The position numbers and the translations under genes are program-made. Positions 1 through 5,100 of a stretch of 9,577 nt of DNA are shown in pieces (position 1 is the stretch's first letter; each line of letters opens with the position of its first letter). The DNA comes from Prosthecobacter sp. (GTDB lineage Bacteria; Verrucomicrobiota; Verrucomicrobiia; Verrucomicrobiales; Verrucomicrobiaceae). The notes below the pieces were generated by a model. That model was not told the origin of the DNA, did no database searches, and saw only the letters and a program-made list of their open reading frames with translations. The stretch lies in the NCBI GenBank assembly GCA_025869455.1, contig JAOZVT010000582.1:1-9577 (forward strand), written 5' to 3'.

Positions 1-197
1 TGCGTGCTTATACGTCGGCCACCATCACCTCCGGCACTGTTATTGATCTCCCCCCAGGTTCCCAGGTTCGTGTTTTGGATAATCGCGGTTCTTGGAACTA
101 TGTCGAGATCCCCAATCAACCTGCCAATCTTCGCGGTTGGGTGGAGGTAGGCGCTCTCACTCCCTTGTGGATTTGGGATGAAGCGCTGGTGCCCTAA
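1..197 (+). CDS. C-terminal fragment of an SH3-like domain protein (5' end outside window)
   Basis: Only the last 64 residues are present, read from base 3 to a TAA at 195-197, which is followed at once by a second TAA (198-200). The fragment has the look of a bacterial SH3 (SH3b) domain end: a PPGSQVRVLDNRGSWNYVEI stretch, then RGWVEVGAL and a terminal P-L-W segment. Such domains typically bind peptides or cell-wall material, and in Verrucomicrobia and Planctomycetes they often close extracytoplasmic proteins, including TPR/SH3 proteins of the BatE kind. The family call rests on the hydrophobic pattern and the GWV motif only. The N-terminal domains, and so the real function, are not visible. 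A link to the Bat operon 5 kb away is speculative. Confidence 0.6.
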   Translation, partial: RAYTSATITSGTVIDLPPGSQVRVLDNRGSWNYVEIPNQPANLRGWVEVGALTPLWIWDEALVP

Positions 198-299
198 TAA
201 ATAGTGATGTAAGATAGGGAATAAATTTGTGATTCGTACGTCACATGTGCGGAATCCTGTCATTGGGCAGGGTTCCTCCACCTCATCAAACGATACCCT

Positions 300-437
300 A
301 TGAAAGCCATCCTTATCCTCTCCCTCGCAGCCCTCAGCTTTGGTCTCTCTAGCTGCGCCAACTGTGCTCTATGCAAAAAGAAAGAGAAAGCCGCTGCTTG
401 TAGCTCCTGCGATTCCTGTGACATGAAGAAAAAGTAA
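300..437 (+). CDS. Small cysteine-rich lipoprotein (45 aa)
   Basis: This short gene runs from ATG at 300 to TAA at 435-437. It starts with a typical lipoprotein signal: MKAI, a hydrophobic core, and a lipobox ending L-S-S-C with the lipidated cysteine at residue 19. The predicted mature peptide is only 27 residues. It has two triplets of regularly spaced cysteines, C19/C22/C25 and C34/C37/C40, each CxxCxxC, separated by a lysine-rich linker, and it ends MKKK. If C19 is lipidated, five free thiols remain. The pattern could bind a metal or act as a thiol buffer, but no family is recognised. It lies 67 bp upstream of the ECF sigma gene on the same strand. No Shine-Dalgarno is visible; the leader is pyrimidine-rich. 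An overlapping minus-strand frame (260-490) has no such signals. Confidence 0.72.
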   Translation: MKAILILSLAALSFGLSSCANCALCKKKEKAAACSSCDSCDMKKK

Positions 438-504
438 GTCTGAATGGATGGTGTGGCCATTTCTTGGCTTAGCACCTTTTTGTTAGGCATCCGTCACGGT
501 TCTC

Positions 505-1065
505 ATGGAGTTCGACCAACTCGTCCAGGAGCATTACCAGGGGCTTTATCGCTTCGCGTTGAGTCTTGCTCAGCGCGAGGCAGATGCCGCCGACCTCACC
601 CAGCAGACCTTCTTACGCTGGGCCACACGCGGATTCCAACTTAGAGATCGCAGCAAAGCCAAGACTTGGCTCTTCACCACCCTCTATCGGGAGTTTCTTA
701 CCAGCAATCGCCGCTCAATACGTTTTCCTCACATTGAGTTGTCAGATGCCGAACCTGAACTGCCCCCGGTGCAGGAGCGTACCATGGAAGAGATGGATGG
801 CCATTCTGCCCTAGATGCCCTGAATGAATTAGATGAGACTTACCGGGCACCTTTAATGCTCTTCTACCTTCAGCAGCACAGTTACCAAGAAATTGCAGAT
901 ATCCTTAGCGTCCCCATTGGCACCGTGATGTCGCGACTTTCCCGAGGGAAAGCCCAGCTCCGCCAAAAACTTTCCAATCCCACCTCAGAGACTCCCGAAG
1001 AAGCCGCTCCCGTATCCCCTAACGTGATCCCTTTTCAACCCAAACGTAACAGCCGCCATGGATGA
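505..1065 (+). CDS. ECF-type RNA polymerase sigma factor (sigma-70 family)
   Basis: The 186-residue protein has the two-domain layout of extracytoplasmic-function sigma factors. Region 2 covers about residues 4-72 and contains the DLTQQTFLRW core-binding motif (usual form D-x-x-Q-E-T-F). Region 4 covers about 103-156, with the helix-turn-helix SYQEIADILSVPIGTVMSRL, which recognises the -35 element. Region 3 is absent, as usual in this class. A proline-rich, low-complexity tail of about 30 residues (about 157-186) follows. The start at 505 has no Shine-Dalgarno but is preceded by GGTTCTC. The stop TGA overlaps the next gene by 8 bp (ATGGATGA), so the partner is probably made by translational coupling. 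ECF factors redirect RNA polymerase to a small regulon when their anti-sigma partner is inactivated. The inducing signal cannot be read from sequence. Confidence 0.93.
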   Translation: MEFDQLVQEHYQGLYRFALSLAQREADAADLTQQTFLRWATRGFQLRDRSKAKTWLFTTLYREFLTSNRRSIRFPHIELSDAEPELPPVQERTMEEMDGHSALDALNELDETYRAPLMLFYLQQHSYQEIADILSVPIGTVMSRLSRGKAQLRQKLSNPTSETPEEAAPVSPNVIPFQPKRNSRHG

Positions 1066-1828
1066 CTCTGAACTCCAGCTCCGACTGAGTGCCTGCCGCC
1101 CGAATGGGCAGGACAATGATGACCCGCTGATGCGCGAGGCCATGGAGTGCCTGCCGCACCGCCCGGCAGTCATGGAATGGTTTGCCAAAGAGCAAACTTT
1201 TGACCGCACCATGTGCCAATGTGTGTCTGGCATCGCTGTTCCTGAATGCCTTCGCGCTGAAATCCTAGCAGCAGCGAAACTCAGCAATAAAGTCCCGCGT
1301 TGGCAAAGTCTGCCTTGGCTAGCTGCGGCTGCCGTCATTGCCCTTATGGGCCTAGTTTATGTGATTCAGGTGCCGCTGGAAAAGGATGCCACCTTGGCTC
1401 AATTTGAGACTGAGATCGTGGACATGTTTGATTCCATGAAGTCAGAGGGCTACGGCCTGGAGCATGTCACGGGTGAACTTACCAATGTTAGCGCATGGTT
1501 AGGCAATCAAGGTGCGCCTAAGCCCTACGTCATCCAGCCCGGCACCAAAACAGCCCGCCCTTTCGGCTGCCGTATCATCAACTGGCATGGACAAAAAGTC
1601 GCCATGGTCTGCTTTGGGCGTGGTGATCAGGAAGCACACCTGTTTGTCGTCTTGCGTGAATCCCTCAAAGAACTGCCGGATGATCTCAGTCCTGGCAAAG
1701 TGGAGCATGTGGATGGCTACCCCATTGCTGCATGGTCATGCCGCAAATGTGTCTATGTCATGATGGGGAATTCCCCGGATACCAAGCTGGAAGAGTTCTT
1801 GGCCGCTAACAGCTCAGATCTCAAATGA
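1058..1828 (+). CDS. Single-pass membrane protein, probable anti-sigma factor of the adjacent ECF sigma
   Basis: The 256-residue protein starts inside the sigma gene (8-bp overlap), the usual position for an anti-sigma factor. Residues 1-84 form a cytoplasmic-type domain with cysteines at 13, 31, 53, 55 and 64. It lacks the standard zinc anti-sigma HxxxCxxC signature, so the zinc-type assignment is not supported. One transmembrane helix spans about 86-104 (LPWLAAAAVIALMGLVYVI). The remaining 150 residues should be periplasmic and carry C171, C185 and a CxxC pair (C228, C231) around a compact beta-rich stretch (GCRIINWHGQKVAMVCFGRG). Paired cysteines outside the membrane suggest a sensory or disulfide-bonded domain. 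Role and topology are inferred from gene order and one helix; the family is not firmly recognised. The 3' end overlaps the convergent rrf2-type gene by 15 bp. Confidence 0.75.
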   Translation: MDDSELQLRLSACRPNGQDNDDPLMREAMECLPHRPAVMEWFAKEQTFDRTMCQCVSGIAVPECLRAEILAAAKLSNKVPRWQSLPWLAAAAVIALMGLVYVIQVPLEKDATLAQFETEIVDMFDSMKSEGYGLEHVTGELTNVSAWLGNQGAPKPYVIQPGTKTARPFGCRIINWHGQKVAMVCFGRGDQEAHLFVVLRESLKELPDDLSPGKVEHVDGYPIAAWSCRKCVYVMMGNSPDTKLEEFLAANSSDLK

Positions 1829-2266
1829 GACGGGTTGGCGTGCGCGTTCCTTCTCCAGGACGTCACTGAGCATGGTCTGATTCAGCCATTCATTGACATC
1901 CCGGCGCAGTCCACCAAAGACCTGCCCTAGGCCGCACCCGCCAGGAATGCCGCATTCACAGGCAGCCCCTGGCTGATCAATCATGGAAGAGCAGTGGATG
2001 GGCTCAAAGGGGCCATCAATGAGCTGCACAACCTCACCCAAGCTGATGCGCAGGGGATTCTTCTGGAATTGGTAGCCGCCCCCTACACCGCGCTTACTGC
2101 GTAGCAGTCCACCATTTTTCAGCACCAAGAGGATCTGCTCCAAGAACTTCAGGGGTATCCGTTCTTTGGTAGCAATGTCTTGGATTGAAAAGGTGGATGT
2201 CTCGGGTGAGCGAGCCATCGCCAGCAAGGCGCGCATGGCATACTCGGCTTTACGGGAGAGCTTCAT
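1814..2266 (-). CDS. Rrf2-family transcriptional regulator with cysteine cluster
   Basis: The 150-residue protein begins MKLSRKAEYAMRALLAMA, the hallmark of Rrf2 regulators. A winged helix follows: SIQDIATKERIPLKFLEQIL as recognition region at about 27-46, then the SKRGVGGGYQ wing at about 57-66. The C-terminal half has cysteines at 92, 103, 105 and 111. IscR, NsrR and RirA place three cysteines in this loop to hold an Fe-S cluster, so cluster binding is plausible. The first spacing (C92 to C103/C105) is longer than the CX5CX5C of E. coli IscR, so exact ligands are uncertain. No isc, suf or NO-detoxification genes are adjacent. The ATG at 2264-2266 gives the canonical MKLS start. The gene is divergent from a small lipoprotein gene (112 bp apart) and convergent with the anti-sigma gene. 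Confidence 0.93.
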   Translation of the reverse strand: MKLSRKAEYAMRALLAMARSPETSTFSIQDIATKERIPLKFLEQILLVLKNGGLLRSKRGVGGGYQFQKNPLRISLGEVVQLIDGPFEPIHCSSMIDQPGAACECGIPGGCGLGQVFGGLRRDVNEWLNQTMLSDVLEKERARQPVSFEI

Positions 2267-2336
2267 TGATGGTCATGCGTTAGGAGGGCTTTGATTTTGT
2301 AGCAACTAGCAAAGATAGCTTTAACAAAACTTTTTT

Positions 2337-2366
2337 TTGACAATTGACTGCATTTCTGGCCAAACT
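2337..2366 (+). promoter_or_regulatory. Candidate promoter for the divergent small lipoprotein gene
   Basis: A perfect TTGACA lies at 2337-2342, directly after a run of eight T. A second TTGAC begins 7 bp later at 2344. At 18-bp spacing a weak -10 (CAAACT, 2361-2366) gives a start point only a few bases before the ATG at 2379, so the leader would be very short. The reverse strand reads TTGTCA over the same bases, so a divergent rrf2 promoter could share them. The -10 is poor, which keeps confidence low. Confidence 0.35.
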
Positions 2367-2378
2367 CAGCTTGCTCCT

Positions 2379-2657
2379 ATGAAATGGATTTTATCCCTCA
2401 TCACTCTCTCGGCACTTTCTTCCTGCACCACGAAGCCCTACATGGTAGGCAGCGTGAATGAACAGTTCTATACTCGCTACCGTACACCGGGCGCGAGCTT
2501 CAAGAAAAAGGGTGAAGTCCGTGACTACGACTACACCTGGCAGCAGAACCTGAATGGTACGGCTCGCCTGCCTATCGCTTTCCGCCAAAACAAAGCTAAA
2601 GTCACTCCTGCACCAGTTCCTGCGCCTGCGGCTGTGCCTTATACCAGTAGTAAATAA
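2379..2657 (+). CDS. Small lipoprotein with Pro/Ala-rich tail (92 aa)
   Basis: The start chosen is ATG at 2379, which gives MKWILSLITLSALSSC: a positive start, a hydrophobic core and an LSSC lipobox with the lipid cysteine at residue 16. An upstream in-frame TTG at 2337 would bury this signal peptide and is itself the TTGACA promoter-like element, so it is rejected. The mature part (about 76 residues) has a tyrosine-rich segment (FYTRYRTPG, then VRDYDYTWQQNLNG) and ends in a VTPAPVPAPAAVP tail like those that thread through the envelope. No enzyme motif or recognised family is visible. The gene is monocistronic, bounded by a strong intrinsic terminator at 2683, and it shares its upstream region with the Rrf2-type regulator, making it a candidate target of that protein. 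Confidence 0.8.
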   Translation: MKWILSLITLSALSSCTTKPYMVGSVNEQFYTRYRTPGASFKKKGEVRDYDYTWQQNLNGTARLPIAFRQNKAKVTPAPVPAPAAVPYTSSK

Positions 2658-2682
2658 TTCCAGTTTGCTTTGTATTTTGCAG

Positions 2683-2716
2683 AAACGGTCTCTGTTTGGA
2701 GACCGTTTTTTGTTTT
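2683..2716 (+). terminator. Rho-independent terminator after the small lipoprotein gene
   Basis: A perfect 10-bp stem (AAACGGTCTC at 2683-2692, GAGACCGTTT at 2699-2708) encloses the 6-base loop TGTTTG. The 3' arm runs into a T tract (2706-2711 and, after one G, 2713-2716). It lies 25 bp after the stop at 2657, the expected place, and separates this gene from rpsP. Confidence 0.93.
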
Positions 2717-2786
2717 CAATGGCTGGTTCCAGTGCTTCTAAAGCCATTTAAGCCTTTTTTTCAGCCTCGATTGCATGTTTATGAGG

Positions 2787-2818
2787 ATAAAATCGAAAAT
2801 ACATCTTGATTTTATACT
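2787..2818 (+). promoter_or_regulatory. Inverted repeat and possible -10 element upstream of rpsP
   Basis: A perfect 8-bp inverted repeat, ATAAAATC (2787-2794) and GATTTTAT (2808-2815), is separated by 13 bp in an AT-rich stretch. Its right arm overlaps TATACT (2813-2818), which resembles a sigma-70 -10 box about 52 bp before the rpsP ATG. No convincing -35 sits 16-18 bp upstream. The arrangement is what an operator overlapping a promoter would look like, but AT-rich chance pairing is possible. Confidence 0.3.
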
Positions 2819-2869
2819 TCCATCCAGCAATCTCCATCTCCCCGAAAGTCCGTAATTATATTTGATCTC

Positions 2870-3118
2870 ATGGCAGTAGCAATCCGTCTCCGTCAAGAAG
2901 GCTCCAAAGGCCACTTATTTTATCGCGTTGTAGCCGCTGACCAGCGCTTCAAGCGCGATGGTCGTTTCCTTGAAATCCTGGGTACTTATGACCCGCATCT
3001 CAAGACTAACAATGCGAACATTGACCTTGAGAAGGTGAATTCCTGGATCGCCAAGGGCGCTCAGCCTTCCGAAACAGTTCGTGGCCTCATTAAGAAGGCT
3101 ACTGCTGCTGCTAAGTAA
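2870..3118 (+). CDS. rpsP: 30S ribosomal protein bS16
   Basis: The 82-residue product matches the bS16 family from end to end. It opens MAVAIRLRQEGSKGHLFYRV (usual form MAVKIRL...FYRIVVAD), followed by RFKRDGRFLEILGTYDP, the most conserved stretch of the family, and by ERVXXWIXXGAQPS-like DLEKVNSWIAKGAQPSETVRGL. Length is typical. bS16 binds 16S rRNA early in assembly of the small subunit body. The ATG at 2870 has no Shine-Dalgarno and is preceded by TTGATCTC. The gene leads a plus-strand group with khpA (66 bp downstream) and cysS, and is separated from the upstream lipoprotein gene by an intrinsic terminator. Confidence 0.97.
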   Translation: MAVAIRLRQEGSKGHLFYRVVAADQRFKRDGRFLEILGTYDPHLKTNNANIDLEKVNSWIAKGAQPSETVRGLIKKATAAAK

Positions 3119-3139
3119 TTGGCTGGCATATCATTCTCG

Positions 3140-3169
3140 GTTTCCGTTGTTGCTCGGGCGAACGGAAAC
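3140..3169 (+). promoter_or_regulatory. Perfect 9-bp hairpin in the rpsP-khpA gap
   Basis: GTTTCCGTT (3140-3148) pairs perfectly with AACGGAAAC (3161-3169) around a 12-base GC-rich loop, 21 bp after the rpsP stop and 15 bp before the khpA ATG. No T tract follows (ATCTAAATCC), so it is not a standard terminator. It may protect the rpsP 3' end, be an RNase processing site, or tune khpA expression. Confidence 0.5.
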
Positions 3170-3184
3170 ATCTAAATCCTTGTC

Positions 3185-3517
3185 ATGGACGCACCCGAAG
3201 CTCTTCGCGAATTCCTGACCTATGTGGTGGCCAATTTGATTGACCACCCGCAGCAAGCTTCCATCGCCATTGGACACCATGCCAATGGCGTTTTGGCTTT
3301 TCGTGTCCAATTGGCTCCTGAGGATGTGAAGCATGTCCTTGGCAAAAATGGCATGACTGCCAGTTCCATCCGTTCCCTCCTCAATACCGCTGCGGAAAAG
3401 CACGGCATTCGTGTCAGCCTGAAGATCGGCGCTGCACGTGATTTAGACACGGAGGAAACGCCTGAGCAAGAGCAGCAGCGCGAGGCCGAAGCCTCGGCGA
3501 CTGCCACGGACTGTTGA
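3185..3517 (+). CDS. khpA: KhpA-type KH-domain RNA-binding protein
   Basis: The 110-residue protein is a small single KH-domain protein of the KhpA/YlqC type. The GxxG RNA-binding loop is GKNG at residues 53-56, in LAPEDVKHVLGKNGMTASSI; the strictly typical form is (V/A)xxDxGxVIGKxGxTxxAIR. The upstream part, LREFLTYVVANLIDHP (residues 8-22), is the conserved helix of this family (L..iv..lv..P). After about residue 85 there is a family-atypical acidic, glutamate/alanine-rich tail ending TATDC. KhpA proteins bind RNA, often with KhpB/Jag, and affect cell division and envelope synthesis in Gram-positives; the role here is unknown. The position directly after rpsP is the classic one. The start at 3185 (preceded by ATCCTTGTC) fits the family N-terminus. 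Confidence 0.92.
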   Translation: MDAPEALREFLTYVVANLIDHPQQASIAIGHHANGVLAFRVQLAPEDVKHVLGKNGMTASSIRSLLNTAAEKHGIRVSLKIGAARDLDTEETPEQEQQREAEASATATDC

Positions 3518-3607
3518 TGCCGCCTAGGAGGGCACGTTCCCTTCTATTTTTGATTGCCAGTGGTTGCACACAGCACCGCTTCGTATTATCCCCCGCGTTC
3601 CCTTTTC

Positions 3608-5017
3608 ATGCCGCTGAATCTCTTTGATACCCTATCCCGCACAAGTCGCGTCATCGCCCCTTTGGATGGCAAAACCCTTCGGTTTTATTGCTGCGGCCCC
3701 ACGGTCTATGGACCTGCCCACATCGGAAACTTCCGTACCTTCGTTGCTCAGGATGTCTTTCGTCGTGTCATTGAGCAGGGCGGGTTGACGACTCTGCATG
3801 TCCGCAACCTAACGGATGTGGATGACAAGACCATTCGGGATAGCCAAAAAGCAGGGCAAACCCTCACGGACTTCACCCAGCATTGGACGACCAAGTTTCA
3901 CGCGGATTGCGCCGCGCTGAACCTGCTGCCGCCGCATGTGGAACCCAGCGCCGTCGCCCACATCCCGCATCAGATCCGCATGATCGAAAAGCTCATTGAG
4001 GGTGGTCATGCCTATGCGACCCCAGATGGCAGTGTCTATTTTAAAGTCTCCTCCTTTGCGGACTATGGTCGTCTTTCACACTTGGAAGATCGAGAACTGA
4101 AGCTCGGCGCTTCCTCCACAGCCAGCGCTACGGACAGCGACGAATACACCAAAGACTCCCTCGCTGATTTCGCCCTTTGGAAAGGGAAGAAAGCCGATGA
4201 TGGCCCGAACCATTGGCCAAGTCCTTGGGGCGATGGCCGCCCAGGCTGGCACTTGGAGTGCAGCGCCATGTCCCTGGAGTACTTAGGCGAAGATTTTGAT
4301 GTGCACGGCGGTGGCGTGGACCTCATTTTCCCGCATCACGAAAATGAGATCGCCCAGAGCTGCTGCGCTACTCATGGCAAATTTGCGCATCATTGGTTCC
4401 ACGTCACACACCTCTTGGTGGATGGCGGTAAAATGAGCAAAAGCCTGGGTAATCTTTACACGTTGGAGCAACTTGGTGAGCGTGGTTACACGCCTGTTGA
4501 AGTGCGTTATGTGCTCATCAGCGGTCACTATCGTACCCCGCTCAGCTTTACCCTGCATTCCCTGGACTCTGCCCGTCAGGCTCTGCAAAAGCTGGCTAAG
4601 TTTGACAAAGCCTTGCGTGAAGTTACCTCCCTTTCTGGTGTGATTTCAGGCACCACGCCTGGGCCTTTCGCGGGGGCTTGGGAAACGCTCAGCGATGACC
4701 TCAATGTCCCAGGAGCCCTGGGAGATATCTTTGGCATCATCAACAAGACCAAGCCCGCCTCATTGACCCCCGATGAAGCCAAAGTCACCCTTGAAGGTTT
4801 TCACTTCCTTCTGTACGCGCTCGGCTTGCAATTGCCATCTTTGGTCGAAGAAGCAACCGCCGATGTTCCTGCTGACATCGCTGAACTAGCTGAAAAACGC
4901 TGGCAGGCCAAACAGTCCAAAGACTGGGCCACCGCTGACGTTCTGCGCAAAGAACTCGAGGCCGCAGGCTGGATCATTAAAGACAATAAAGACGGTTACC
5001 AAGTGCTGAGGAAATAA
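3608..5017 (+). CDS. cysS: Cysteinyl-tRNA synthetase
   Basis: This class I aminoacyl-tRNA synthetase charges tRNA-Cys with cysteine. Taking ATG at 3608, the protein is 469 residues, near the usual 460, and begins MPLNLFDTLSR as in other CysRS. A TTG at 3554 would add 18 unconserved residues and is rejected. The HIGH-type motif is HIGN at 38-41 and the KMSKS loop is at 275-279. The four expected zinc ligands are C29 (FYCCGPTVYG), C218 (GWHLECSAMS), H243 and E247 (HHENE), with spacing equal to E. coli CysRS (C28, C209, H234, E238). The C-terminal anticodon-binding part ends GYQVLRK. The enzyme looks intact. It follows khpA by 90 bp without a clear terminator, so cotranscription is possible. It converges with the Bat operon. 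Confidence 0.97.
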   Translation: MPLNLFDTLSRTSRVIAPLDGKTLRFYCCGPTVYGPAHIGNFRTFVAQDVFRRVIEQGGLTTLHVRNLTDVDDKTIRDSQKAGQTLTDFTQHWTTKFHADCAALNLLPPHVEPSAVAHIPHQIRMIEKLIEGGHAYATPDGSVYFKVSSFADYGRLSHLEDRELKLGASSTASATDSDEYTKDSLADFALWKGKKADDGPNHWPSPWGDGRPGWHLECSAMSLEYLGEDFDVHGGGVDLIFPHHENEIAQSCCATHGKFAHHWFHVTHLLVDGGKMSKSLGNLYTLEQLGERGYTPVEVRYVLISGHYRTPLSFTLHSLDSARQALQKLAKFDKALREVTSLSGVISGTTPGPFAGAWETLSDDLNVPGALGDIFGIINKTKPASLTPDEAKVTLEGFHFLLYALGLQLPSLVEEATADVPADIAELAEKRWQAKQSKDWATADVLRKELEAAGWIIKDNKDGYQVLRK

Positions 5018-5046
5018 TGCCTGACAGGTCATCTAGCAGCTAGTTC

Positions 5047-5071
5047 GTTACACTACGTATAGTGGCCTAAC
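5047..5071. other. Bulged inverted repeat between convergent cysS and Bat operon
   Basis: CACTA (5051-5055) and TAGTG (5060-5064) flank the tetraloop CGTA, and an outer GTTA/TAAC pair extends the stem past a 3-base GCC bulge. It sits in the 83-bp gap between two convergent gene ends, so it could help stop transcription from either side. There is no T tract on either strand, so it would not be a standard intrinsic terminator. Confidence 0.25.
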
Positions 5072-5100
5072 TGAAAGCGTGGTGTGATTGGGTGCTTACC

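Noticed and set aside
231..256. Imperfect dyad GATTC...CACATGTG...GAATC after the SH3 gene
   Set aside because: The pairing needs several bulges, the central loop is too small, and there is no T tract, so a terminator call is not supported.
260..490. Minus-strand 76-codon frame over the cysteine-rich lipoprotein gene
   Set aside because: It shows no domain or signal, whereas the plus strand has a clean lipobox and regular cysteine spacing.
985..1338. 117-codon minus-strand frame across the sigma/anti-sigma junction
   Set aside because: It is low-complexity and Ser/Arg-rich, opposite two convincing overlapping genes, and typical of antisense artefacts.
2250..2276. Eight-codon minus-strand mini-ORF (ATG at 2276-2274) overlapping the rrf2-type start
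   Set aside because: It could be a leader peptide, but it is very short, has no ribosome site, and could easily arise by chance.
2337..2378. TTG start extending the small lipoprotein by 14 residues
   Set aside because: It would place a polar stretch before the signal peptide, and the TTG is part of a TTGACA promoter-like element.
3523..3533. TAGGAGGG, a textbook Shine-Dalgarno, after khpA
   Set aside because: No start codon lies 5-10 bases downstream that opens a usable frame; the cysS ATG is about 77 bases away.
3554..3607. TTG start extending cysS by 18 residues
   Set aside because: CysRS proteins begin close to the LxLFDTLSR segment; the extra residues are unconserved in character.
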